Source: Dehalococcoidia bacterium (lineage in GTDB: Bacteria; Chloroflexota; Dehalococcoidia; SM23-28-2; RBG-16-64-32). From it: a stretch of DNA of 10,238 bases. The notes below the pieces were generated by a model. The model made no database searches. It was not told the origin of the DNA and saw nothing but the letters and a program-made list of their open reading frames with translations. Positions 1 through 7,318 of the stretch are shown here, piece by piece. Made by a program: the position numbers and the translations under genes. Positions within the stretch are counted from its first letter, which is position 1. Every line of letters starts with the position of its first letter. The stretch lies in the NCBI GenBank assembly GCA_030690405.1, contig JAUYGU010000159.1:1-10238 (forward strand), given 5' to 3'.

Positions 1-845
<845 letters not shown>

Positions 846-873
<28 letters not shown>

Positions 874-1118
874 GAGAACACGCAAGCGCGGGAGGAGTTT
901 TCGCTGGTTGCCTCAGGATGCTGCCGCCGCGGTTCTCCTTCAGCGCCTTCCTCGAGGACGCCGGCGAGGCTTACGTCATCTTCGGCTCCACCGACCCGCA
1001 GGCTACGGTGGGCTTGGCGAACGGCGAGCAGGACGGGGAGCCCGACTCGGACTTCTGCCAGGGAGGACTGGGCTTCGATATAGTGGTAGACTGTGAGCCG
1101 AGGGTGGAAGTGGAATAG
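846..1118 (+). pseudogene. Degraded duplicate of an RTX protein C-terminus
   Basis: This is an open frame in a different phase from the preceding RTX gene, overlapping its last 28 bases and ending TAG at 1116-1118. Its last 30 or so residues, around DSDFCQGGLGFDIVVDCE, align with [18 protein letters not shown] at the end of the upstream gene. DNA similarity is visible around gacttctgcca and ggcttcgat. The part before about 950 looks like no protein I recognise. The ATG at 846 and the ATG at 918 lack a well-placed ribosome binding site: the nearest purine run, at 890-896, is about 20 bases from 918. No signal peptide is present. I read it as the relic of a tandem copy or a former longer end of the upstream gene after frameshift. 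A short expressed protein is possible but less likely. Confidence 0.4.
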
Positions 1119-1143
1119 GAGGTGGCTAGGACGAGCAGCCGAA

Positions 1144-1152
1144 AAGGAGGGG
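1144..1152 (+). promoter_or_regulatory. Ribosome binding site deciding a TTG start
   Basis: AAGGAGGGG lies four bases before the TTG at 1157 and is the best Shine-Dalgarno match nearby. The first in-frame ATG is at residue 28, inside the signal peptide hydrophobic core, so starting there would destroy the export signal. This supports TTG initiation. Confidence 0.75.
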
Positions 1153-1156
1153 ACCC

Positions 1157-2167
1157 TTGATCTTCCCGCACAAGCGACTCCTAGCGGGTGTGTTTGCCGG
1201 CGGTCTAGTGCTGGCTCTGGTGGCGGTGAGCGCCTGGATGCTGGCCGCCGGGGAGCGCAGCGCGCACGCCCAGGCGCCCGTGGCAACCGTCGGCATAGAC
1301 ACCGATCCCACGGGGAACACGGCCACCAGCCTGGGCTCCTTCGAGACCTGCAGGGAGATAGCGAATACACCGGGCGCTCAGTTCGACATCGACGTCTACC
1401 TGGACGGCCTCCCCAGCGGCCAGGACCTGGCCGGCTTCAACTACCAGCTCGCCTTCGACGATTCACGCTTCCAGATAACCGCCCAGGTCCATAACCTGCT
1501 GCTTGCCGCCACCGGGACTTACTCGCCATTCTCCTTGACTGACGCGGTGCCAGATACCGTGACGCCCCACGGCGTGGTGGAGACCGACTTCGGCACCTCC
1601 GAGGTAGGTCCGATGGTCGGCGTGCTAGGCCGCTACACCCTGGAGGTGCTGCCCGCCGCCGCCGCCGGCGTGGCCAGCTTCTCGTTCGTACCCGGTACCG
1701 TTACCGTCTCCAACAGCGTCGGCGAAGACATCCACGACGCGGAGCCGGGCGCCACCATCGCACTCGGCGACACGTGTCCCACGCCGACACCGACACCCAT
1801 ACCCACAGTGACGCCCACACCCACGCCTACACCCACACCCACGCCTACGCCCACACCTACGCCTACACCCACACCGACGCCCACGCCTACACCCACACCC
1901 ACGCCTACCCCCACGCCTACACCCACACCCACGCCTACCCCATGCCCCCAGTGCACCCCCACACCCACACCCACACCTACACCTACGCCTACACCCACGC
2001 CTACACCCATATCCGGAGCCGGGCAGCTACCGCCCACCGGCTCCGCCCCGGCGAACGGCAGCGATATTGCCAGCTGGATCTTCGTTGCCCTGGGTGGGGG
2101 CCTCCTGGCCATTACGATCGGGGGCCACCTTGTGGCAGCGCGCCTGGCGCGCCGCCGCGTGCGCTAG
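1157..2167 (+). CDS. Exported cohesin-like domain protein with Thr-Pro stalk and LPPTG anchor
   Basis: This 336-residue protein is read from a TTG start. Residues 1-40 form a signal peptide: basic KR, a hydrophobic core, then AHAQA. Residues 41 to about 207 form a cohesin-like beta-sandwich, opening with [14 protein letters not shown] and carrying [26 protein letters not shown] and [10 protein letters not shown]. Cohesin-type domains mediate protein-protein or carbohydrate contacts. A Thr-Pro stalk (about 208-284) is interrupted by CPQC at 263-266. Residues 291-295 are LPPTG, followed by a hydrophobic segment (about 303-325) and an Arg-rich tail, the layout of a sortase substrate. It would therefore be attached to the envelope with the cohesin domain held outward. 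No sortase gene is in the window. The N-domain is closest to that of the gene at 3869. No clear promoter is visible upstream. Confidence 0.85.
   Translation: MIFPHKRLLAGVFAGGLVLALVAVSAWMLAAGERSAHAQAPVATVGIDTDPTGNTATSLGSFETCREIANTPGAQFDIDVYLDGLPSGQDLAGFNYQLAFDDSRFQITAQVHNLLLAATGTYSPFSLTDAVPDTVTPHGVVETDFGTSEVGPMVGVLGRYTLEVLPAAAAGVASFSFVPGTVTVSNSVGEDIHDAEPGATIALGDTCPTPTPTPIPTVTPTPTPTPTPTPTPTPTPTPTPTPTPTPTPTPTPTPTPTPTPTPCPQCTPTPTPTPTPTPTPTPTPISGAGQLPPTGSAPANGSDIASWIFVALGGGLLAITIGGHLVAARLARRRVR
1778..2008 (+). repeat. Thr-Pro coding repeat (stalk) with a CxxC interruption
   Basis: CCN-ACN codons run for about 230 bases, with one IPTV variation near the start and a Cys-Pro-Gln-Cys interruption encoded at 1943-1954. 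The opposite strand reads as Gly-Val repeats and a second plus frame as His-Thr or Ala-Tyr repeats. Both are shadows of this tract. Confidence 0.9.
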
Positions 2168-2246
2168 GCTGCAGCGAATCAAGCACCATAAGGAGGAGAT
2201 TCGGTTCCGAAGCAGGACTGAGAGATAGCGGACCAAGAGGCGCCTG

Positions 2247-2275
2247 AAGCGCGCCAACCCGACACTGGCGCGCTT
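2247..2275 (+). terminator. Perfect 10-bp inverted repeat, likely transcription terminator hairpin
   Basis: AAGCGCGCCA and TGGCGCGCTT are perfect reverse complements around a nine-base loop, about 80 bases after the stop of the LPPTG protein gene. The GC-rich stem is strong. The 3' side ends in only two T residues and has no U-run, so it may need a factor or act as an mRNA 3' stabiliser instead. Confidence 0.5.
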
Positions 2276-2301
2276 GCCGCTGGCGAGAACAGATGGGAGG
2301 G

Positions 2302-2343
2302 GGCTGCCGCCCGCGATACGCAGTATCGCAAGTGGGGGCAGCC
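2302..2343. other. Second strong hairpin with two-part stem
   Basis: The inner stem GCGATAC-GCA-GTATCGC (2313-2329) is perfect with a three-base loop. The outer stem pairs GGCTGCC (2302-2308) with GGCAGCC (2337-2343), and CCC with GGG after a small internal bulge. It lies 27 bases after the previous hairpin and is followed by a pyrimidine-rich stretch (tcttccgcttctcc). It could be a second terminator, an RNA processing element or part of a small RNA. I cannot choose between these from sequence. Confidence 0.45.
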
Positions 2344-2478
2344 TCTTCCGCTTCTCCAACCAGCGGGGCGCCTCCGCCTCCGTGGCAAAGACTCTCGTAT
2401 TCTTTTGACCATGTCCAAAAGAGCAGGCTCCCCCACCAGAACGCCATCACCTAGACGCCGGGAAGTCGGGTAACTGGG

Positions 2479-3855
2479 ATGCGAATTTCCGCGCCTGGCG
2501 CCTTCCTTCTGGCCACCGTAACCGCTATTCTTCTTCTGGCCGGCGTAGTCGTGCCACAGGACGAGGCCGTAGCCCAAGGCCCCGTCACTCTTGCCGTGGA
2601 CGCTGACCCCACTGGCAACACAGCCACGTCAGTGGGTAATATTGAGGACTGCCGGTCGGTGGACACCGGTGACACACTCGAGGTCGACATTATCGTGACC
2701 AACGTCGTAAACCTGCTGGGGTGGGAGGGCTTCTTCGAGTACGAGAAGTCCATCCTCGAGGTCACTAACGTTGACGTGAGACTGTTCCAGGCGGCCAATA
2801 GTAGAAGCAACGTCATCAACGCCTCCGAAACTCCGCCCGACACTGACGGCCTGTACCTAGTAGCCGCCGCCGACAACAGCAAGTCTACGGACAGCGGCAG
2901 CGGCGTCCTGGCCAGGCTCACCTTGCGAGGCGTAGGCACCGGGATCAGCCCGGCGAAGTTACTGAAGAATAGAGACTTCAACGGCGATGGTGTCCCGGAC
3001 CTTGGCCCCATCCTCTCCGCCCTCACCTTCGACACCATCGAACACGTTGGCGACGAGAACGGCGATGGCCTGTTCGACGGTACCACCAGGGACGCCCGGA
3101 TTGCCGTGGGCGTGCCCTGCTCCGTCGTCGCACCCACGCCCACTCCTACGCCCGGCGCTGGGCAGACGCCCGGGCCAGGGTCAGGGACGCCGACACCGAC
3201 ACCCAAGCCAAGCGATACCGACCAGGATCGAGTTGCCGATGTGGACGACCGCTGCCCCGGCACCTCAGGCGGCAGCAGCGTCGACGCCAGCGGTTGCTCA
3301 GACACCCAAATGGAGGCACTGACGGAAGAAGCCAAGGATGAACTGCTGGCGGCGCTTGCCGCCGGCCTCAACCTGAACGTCTCCCTTGACACCGTCGCTG
3401 TCGGCGGCTCTACCAGCGTGATTGCCGTCGTTGCAGATGAGAACGAAAAGCCGGTTTCGGGAGTGGACATCTCCTTCAAGATCGAGGAGCAGCCCGGCAG
3501 CGACGCAGACCTGGAAGACAAGGCCAAGGTGACGAAGACCTCGGACGCGGACGGCTTTGCCGAAGCGACTCTGAACGTCGGGAGCACCCCCGGCGAGATC
3601 GTCGTATCGGCCACCGCCGAGGGCCTGACCGAGACTGTCACCGTCACTATCGCCGTCGAGTCGGCGGCCGAGACGCCGGACCCGGCCGACGCCGTGGCAC
3701 AAGAGCCTTCCGGCTCTGTACCCGTGCCGGGAGGGGCCGGCTCCGGCGGCGGCGGTCTACCAACCTGGATGCTGGCAGTGATAGTCGTGGCAGCGCTTGC
3801 CCTGGTAGCCGGAGTTCTGGCGGCCTGGCGGGCAGCAAGGGATCGCCCCTTTTAG
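2479..3855 (+). CDS. Exported cohesin-like / TSP3 / invasin-like Ig protein with C-terminal membrane anchor
   Basis: This is a 458-residue protein. Residues 1-33 form a signal peptide ending AVAQ. Residues 34-214 form a cohesin-like domain opening with [14 protein letters not shown] and containing two EF-hand-like loops, DFNGDGVPD (166-174) and DENGDGLFD (192-200). These loops are absent from the two related domains in this window. A short Thr-Pro linker (219-243) follows, then one TSP3-type module (DTDQDRVADVDDRCPGT with VDASGCS, 246-274) and a predicted helix (278-297). Next comes an Ig-like domain resembling bacterial Big_1/invasin repeats (about 298-393). The chain ends in a Gly-rich spacer, a hydrophobic segment (430-449) and the tail WRAARDRPF, with no LPXTG. 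The ATG has only a weak upstream purine run. The next gene starts 13 bases after the stop, implying an operon pair. Its role is inferred to be a surface structural or adhesive protein; the ligand is unknown. Confidence 0.85.
   Translation: MRISAPGAFLLATVTAILLLAGVVVPQDEAVAQGPVTLAVDADPTGNTATSVGNIEDCRSVDTGDTLEVDIIVTNVVNLLGWEGFFEYEKSILEVTNVDVRLFQAANSRSNVINASETPPDTDGLYLVAAADNSKSTDSGSGVLARLTLRGVGTGISPAKLLKNRDFNGDGVPDLGPILSALTFDTIEHVGDENGDGLFDGTTRDARIAVGVPCSVVAPTPTPTPGAGQTPGPGSGTPTPTPKPSDTDQDRVADVDDRCPGTSGGSSVDASGCSDTQMEALTEEAKDELLAALAAGLNLNVSLDTVAVGGSTSVIAVVADENEKPVSGVDISFKIEEQPGSDADLEDKAKVTKTSDADGFAEATLNVGSTPGEIVVSATAEGLTETVTVTIAVESAAETPDPADAVAQEPSGSVPVPGGAGSGGGGLPTWMLAVIVVAALALVAGVLAAWRAARDRPF
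3450..3605 (+). repeat. Near-identical 156-bp block, copy 1 (Ig-like domain)
   Basis: It matches 4795-4950 with three mismatches by my base-by-base reading (about 98% identity). The flanking sequence on both sides of the block is clearly more diverged, although it encodes the same domains. Confidence 0.85.
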
Positions 3856-3868
3856 GGCGGCCTATCCC

Positions 3869-5203
3869 ATGACTTCCCGGACGCTTGTCGCCATCGCCAT
3901 CGTCGCCCTGACGGCCGCGGCGGCCCTCGCGGGCCATCCACTCGCGTCCCGTGGCCTCCAGGCGGTCACCGTCGGGTTCGATGTCGACCCGGGGGCGGCG
4001 CCCGCCAACAGCGCCACATCTCTGGGCAGCATCGAGGGTTGTGCCAGGGTCAAGAACAGCGCCGGCAACCAGTTCAACATCGATGTGTACGTGGACAAGA
4101 TCCCCTCCGGGCAGGACCTGGCCGGGTTCAACTACCGGCTCAACTTCGACGACAAGCGCTTCCGGGTGGTGAAGGAGAATCACGAACTGCTGCTAGCATC
4201 GGCTCCTGGAAGCAACGTCCTCGAATTTGGGGGTGCAGGAGGAGGGATTCCGGACGTCACATCGCCTCATGATGTCGCGCCCGTGGACCTCGGTGCGCCG
4301 CCGGCCTCACTGGAGGTCGGCCCCATGACGGGCATACTGGGCCGCTACACCCTGGAGGTACTGCAAGGCGCTCCCGACGGCGTTGCCGAACTCTCCTTAT
4401 CGAGCCTAGGCGTGTTCAACAGCCAGGGCGGGGAGATACACATCGATCAGGCCGTGGCCGGACATGTCGCCCTGGGGTCCGCCTGCCGGTCGGATCTGCC
4501 ACTGCCGACGTCGCCACCGGCAACGGAAGCGACTCCGACTCCGGCAACGGCGGTACTTGACGCCGACGAGGACCGCGTTCGCGACGCGGACGATCTGTGC
4601 GTCGACACTCCGGCCGGCGCCAGCGTGGACGCCAGCGGTTGCTCTGACGCGCAGCTGACGACGCTGGCGCAACAAGCGAAGGAGCTGTTGCTGGCCGCGA
4701 TTGCCGCCGGCCTGAACCTGACCGTCTCCCTGGACCCCGTCGCTATCGGCGGCTCCACCGCCGTGCTCGCCGTCTTCGCCGATGAGAACGATGAGCCGGT
4801 TTCGGGAGTGGACATCTCCTTCAAGATCGAGGAGCAGCCCGGCAGCGATGCAGACCTGGATGACAAGGCCCAGGTGACGAAGACCTCGGACGCGGACGGC
4901 TTTGCCGAAGCGACTCTGAACGTCGGGAGCACCCCCGGCGAGATCGTCGTGTCCGCCACAGCGGAGGGCCAGACCGAGACCGTCACCGTCACCGTCGCCG
5001 GAGCGGGCGAAGCCACGCCAGCGCCGAGCCCAACGGCCGGCGGCGAGCCCACGCCGGAGGATGGATCCCCGACCGCCGGCGAAGAGGACGACGGAGGCGG
5101 CAACAGTCCGTGGCCCTACGTGATTGGTGGCATCGTAGTCGGCCTGACGGCGCTGGGCGGGGGCTTGTGGTGGTGGCGGCGGCGCGCCACGCGCGGCCTA
5201 TGA
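3869..5203 (+). CDS. Exported mosaic cohesin-like / TSP3 / invasin-like Ig protein with C-terminal membrane anchor
   Basis: This is a 444-residue protein. The ATG at 3869 lies 13 bases after the previous stop, with AGGGCGG (3854-3860) as a modest ribosome binding site overlapping that stop codon, so translation is probably coupled. Residues 1-32 form a signal peptide. Residues 33 to about 206 form a cohesin-like domain close to that of the gene at 1157 ([39 protein letters not shown]). A short linker leads to a TSP3 module (DADEDRVRDADDLCVDTPAG, 230-249, then VDASGCS). A helix (265-282) and a Big_1-like Ig domain (about 283-377) follow, both close to those of the gene at 2479. An acidic Pro/Gly linker precedes the hydrophobic segment (about 416-436, ending LWWW) and the RRRATRGL tail. 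The protein thus joins one neighbour's front half to the other's back half. It is inferred to be an envelope-anchored surface protein. Confidence 0.85.
   Translation: MTSRTLVAIAIVALTAAAALAGHPLASRGLQAVTVGFDVDPGAAPANSATSLGSIEGCARVKNSAGNQFNIDVYVDKIPSGQDLAGFNYRLNFDDKRFRVVKENHELLLASAPGSNVLEFGGAGGGIPDVTSPHDVAPVDLGAPPASLEVGPMTGILGRYTLEVLQGAPDGVAELSLSSLGVFNSQGGEIHIDQAVAGHVALGSACRSDLPLPTSPPATEATPTPATAVLDADEDRVRDADDLCVDTPAGASVDASGCSDAQLTTLAQQAKELLLAAIAAGLNLTVSLDPVAIGGSTAVLAVFADENDEPVSGVDISFKIEEQPGSDADLDDKAQVTKTSDADGFAEATLNVGSTPGEIVVSATAEGQTETVTVTVAGAGEATPAPSPTAGGEPTPEDGSPTAGEEDDGGGNSPWPYVIGGIVVGLTALGGGLWWWRRRATRGL
4795..4950 (+). repeat. Near-identical 156-bp block, copy 2 (Ig-like domain)
   Basis: Partner of 3450-3605 at a constant offset of 1345 bases with no indels. 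Differences are one synonymous change (GAC/GAT) and two that change residues (Glu to Asp, Lys to Gln). Beyond 4950 synonymous differences appear at once (gtcgtatcggcc versus gtcgtgtccgcc). Confidence 0.85.
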
Positions 5204-5231
5204 GATCAATTGAGGTGAGGATGCCACGTTA

Positions 5232-5259
5232 TTGACACTCATGTCAGACAGAGTATGAT
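5232..5259 (+). promoter_or_regulatory. Near-consensus sigma-70 promoter with inverted repeat at -35
   Basis: TTGACA (5232-5237), a 16-base spacer and TATGAT (5254-5259) match the housekeeping consensus at 11 of 12 positions. The predicted start near 5266 leaves a leader of about 35 bases before the ATG at 5302. A perfect inverted repeat TGACA-CTCA-TGTCA (5233-5246) overlaps the -35 box and spacer and could be an operator. The promoter should drive the gene at 5302 independently of the upstream pair. Confidence 0.75.
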
Positions 5260-5287
5260 ACGCGCAGGAACGCGGGGATACCCTCCC

Positions 5288-5294
5288 GGAGGAG
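5288..5294 (+). promoter_or_regulatory. Ribosome binding site for the 5302 gene
   Basis: GGAGGAG lies seven bases before ATG 5302. This fixes the start and confirms the long polar N-terminal extension (about 25 residues) ahead of the signal peptide core. Confidence 0.8.
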
Positions 5295-5301
5295 TGTTTG
5301 T

Positions 5302-7155
5302 ATGAGCAATACGCAGAGCGCCCAGGATCGATTGCGCGTAAGCGGGCGGCCATCGTTTCGATTATCCTCGGCCACCAGCCTGGCCGCCTTGGCTATCGCT
5401 GTTCTGTCCTTGGTCTTGATCGGCACGGATAGCGCCTACGCCAGCTTCAGCCCCGAGGCCAATGCCACACTCAGCAGCACCGACAAGGACGCCAACGCCA
5501 ACATCGTCACCACCTTTAACCTCCCGGCGCCGAACGTCAACTTCGGCGGCATCATAACCTTCACGCCCCCCGACTTCCTCGTGGCCACCGACGCCGACCT
5601 GCCCGACGGCGCTGGGGTGACCTTCCTCAGCGCTGGGGTCACCCTCGGCCTCATCAACGGGCCCTGCTCGCCAGGCGGCGTCACGGCGGAGTTCAACATG
5701 ATGGACGCCACCACGAACATATCGGGACCCACCGTCGTCTTCAAGGATGACGGGGATGGCGACACCATCCCCGATAAGGATGACGACGCCGCCAGCCGCG
5801 ACCCCGGCACCATTTTCGAGATTCATGAGGGAGCCAGCACTGATAGCTACGCCACGCTCGCTGAACTGCCCAAGGGCGCGGCCAAGTACCCGGACTTCCT
5901 GCTCCGCATATTCAAGGATGCCAGCGGGCAAACCCTTCAGCCCAGGGCCCGCCTTTACGGGCAGACACAGGTGGTGGGGAACAATGTTTCCCTGAACTTC
6001 GTATTCTTCGAGCCGGGGACCACCTTCAAGAACCCGATAACCGGGCAGGTTTTCACCACCGACCCCGCCCTGGGCTATCCCTCCGTCACCATACTCCAGG
6101 ACCTGGGCGACCCGGACGTTAATCCCAACCCGGACAGCACCATCACCGACTTCTGCACACCTCTGAACACCAACATCACCACCTGCGGCGTGACTCAGGA
6201 TAGGAGCCTGATGAACCGGGACAACCCCTGCCCCAGCGCAAGCGGCACAAAGGTCCGGCAGAACCCGAGCTCAGACACGACCGCAAACTTCGTCACCTAC
6301 GCTCTCGGCCTGCCTGACGCCGACGCTGACGGCCTGGAGAACAGCTTCGACACCTGTCCCTACGTGACCAACGTGGACAATCCGCGAACCACCGCTGGCA
6401 CCGACAGCGACGGGCTCGACCCCGCCTGTGACCCGGACTCCACCGACTGGTGCGGAGGCGAGCCCGACGCATTCTCGCAGGCCACGAAGTTCGGCACAGA
6501 CTGCGATAAGGACGGGTTCGTCAACTCGGCCGACAACTGCCCTCTGATCTCGAACGCCGACCAGGCGAACGACGACGCTGACGCTATCGGCGACGCCTGT
6601 GACCAGAACCGCGGCGAGGCCGAAGGCGGAAACCCCTTGGTGGTCAGGGTGGTGTGCATCGACATCGGCGCCGGAGGAGGGAAATGCCTCGGTGAAGATG
6701 ACATAGAGGCTGACCTGGATCACATAAGCATTATCGGCGGCCCCGCCGCTTCCGTCGACACGGACGGCGACGGCGTCCCCGACGCCGACGACCGCTGCCC
6801 AGGCACACCCGCCGGAGCTACCGTTGACGCAGTCGGCTGTACGCCGCAGCAGGCCGTGCTGGACGACGACAAGGACGGCGTTCTCAACGCCTCCGACGCC
6901 TGCCCCGGCACTGCCGCCGGCGAGACCGTCGACGCGAACGGCTGCTCGGCCGCGCAGCTCGCAGGCACGGGCGGCGACACCGGCGACACCGGCGGCGTGG
7001 GCGGCGGCGGCGTGGGCGGCAGCGGCGTGGGCGCTCTGGCACCGGCGGTGTCCAGCATCCCAGGCTGGGGCGCCCTCGCCTCCGCCCTGGGCGGCGCCGG
7101 CCTCCTGGGTAGCCTTGGCGCCTTCGCCTCTCGCATCTTCCGACGGCGCCGCTAG
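5302..7155 (+). CDS. Exported TSP3-repeat protein with unassigned N-terminal domain and IPGWG-type C-terminus
   Basis: This is a 617-residue protein. Residues 1-47 form a signal peptide with an unusually long polar, basic n-region, a core at 26-41, and cleavage likely after AYA. Residues 48 to about 335 form a domain I cannot assign. It is shared with the gene at 7319 through NVNFGG, LGLINGPC, KYPDFLLRIF, FVFFEPGT and LGYPSVTILQDLGDP plus ITDFCT. It contains an acidic loop, DDGDGDTIPDKDDD (149-162). TSP3-type calcium repeats follow in two blocks, about 339-436 (DADADGLENSFDTCP, DKDGFVNSADNCP, AIGDACD) and 485-552 (DTDGDGVPDADDRCPGTPAG, DDDKDGVLNASDACPGTAAG). The end is a Gly-rich spacer, SSIPGWG, a hydrophobic stretch and RIFRRRR, recalling IPTL/PEP-type C-terminal sorting signals. 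A strong promoter and ribosome binding site precede it, and a palindromic hairpin follows the stop. The surface location is inferred; binding function is unknown. Confidence 0.85.
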   Translation: MSNTQSAQDRLRVSGRPSFRLSSATSLAALAIAVLSLVLIGTDSAYASFSPEANATLSSTDKDANANIVTTFNLPAPNVNFGGIITFTPPDFLVATDADLPDGAGVTFLSAGVTLGLINGPCSPGGVTAEFNMMDATTNISGPTVVFKDDGDGDTIPDKDDDAASRDPGTIFEIHEGASTDSYATLAELPKGAAKYPDFLLRIFKDASGQTLQPRARLYGQTQVVGNNVSLNFVFFEPGTTFKNPITGQVFTTDPALGYPSVTILQDLGDPDVNPNPDSTITDFCTPLNTNITTCGVTQDRSLMNRDNPCPSASGTKVRQNPSSDTTANFVTYALGLPDADADGLENSFDTCPYVTNVDNPRTTAGTDSDGLDPACDPDSTDWCGGEPDAFSQATKFGTDCDKDGFVNSADNCPLISNADQANDDADAIGDACDQNRGEAEGGNPLVVRVVCIDIGAGGGKCLGEDDIEADLDHISIIGGPAASVDTDGDGVPDADDRCPGTPAGATVDAVGCTPQQAVLDDDKDGVLNASDACPGTAAGETVDANGCSAAQLAGTGGDTGDTGGVGGGGVGGSGVGALAPAVSSIPGWGALASALGGAGLLGSLGAFASRIFRRRR

Positions 7156-7168
7156 ACGCGAACATGTT

Positions 7169-7202
7169 CTGGGGGGGGCCGGCTATAGCCGGCCCCCCCC
7201 AG
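7169..7202. terminator. 34-bp perfect palindrome, hairpin terminator candidate
   Basis: CT, eight G, then CCGGCTATAGCCGG, eight C and AG form an unbroken reverse-complement palindrome, starting 13 bases after the stop at 7155. As RNA it would give a very stable hairpin with a tetraloop. No T-run follows on either strand, so it is an atypical intrinsic terminator. It may insulate the 5302 gene from the 7319 gene or protect an mRNA 3' end. Confidence 0.6.
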
Positions 7203-7269
7203 GCGAACGCCGGGCGGTACTGGCATCATCCGATTCCTCACCTTGCACTGCCACCCCGAATCAGGTAAC

Positions 7270-7296
7270 TTGACGTAGGCCCAGCGTGTGTATGCA
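7270..7296 (+). promoter_or_regulatory. Weak promoter candidate for the 7319 gene
   Basis: TTGACG (7270-7275), a 15-base spacer and TATGCA (7291-7296) sit just before the ribosome binding site. The -35 matches five of six positions, the -10 is poor and the spacer short. It would give a leader of only about 15-20 bases. It is plausible mainly because a strong hairpin separates this gene from the one upstream. Confidence 0.25.
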
Positions 7297-7302
7297 TGCA
7301 AG

Positions 7303-7312
7303 AAAGGGAGGG
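7303..7312 (+). promoter_or_regulatory. Ribosome binding site deciding a TTG start
   Basis: AAAGGGAGGG ends six bases before TTG 7319. The in-frame ATG at 7331 is 18 bases from this site and would remove the basic MKPR start of the signal peptide, so TTG is preferred. Confidence 0.7.
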
Positions 7313-7318
7313 TAGGCG

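Larger units (their letters stand above)
2168..2478. other. Non-coding gap with hairpins and an orphan Shine-Dalgarno
   Basis: This 311-base gap separates the LPPTG protein from the next gene. AAGGAGGAG at 2190-2198 is a good Shine-Dalgarno sequence, but no start codon lies 4-12 bases after it, so it may be a relic. Two inverted repeats follow (annotated separately). I find no convincing promoter for the gene at 2479. TTGACC at 2405-2410 has no matching -10 element. A 20-codon frame from ATG 2411 to TAA 2473 has no ribosome binding site. Confidence 0.6.

Noticed and set aside
1633..2112. Minus-strand open frame of Gly-Val repeats
   Set aside because: It is the complement of the Thr-Pro codons (CCN-ACN), which has no stop in this frame. 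It has no signal or domain of its own and lies opposite a well-supported exported protein.
2398..2410. Promoter elements TATTCT and TTGACC before the 2479 gene
   Set aside because: Neither has a partner box at 15-19 bases. They overlap each other in the wrong order.
2411..2473. 20-codon frame just before the 2479 gene, possible leader peptide
   Set aside because: No ribosome binding site, no attenuator-like codon run, and composition like the surrounding gap.
2451..3647. 398-codon minus-strand open frame opposite the 2479 gene
   Set aside because: Long antisense frames are common in high-GC genes. This one has no recognisable domain and repeats a similar shadow opposite the 3869 gene, following the duplicated DNA.
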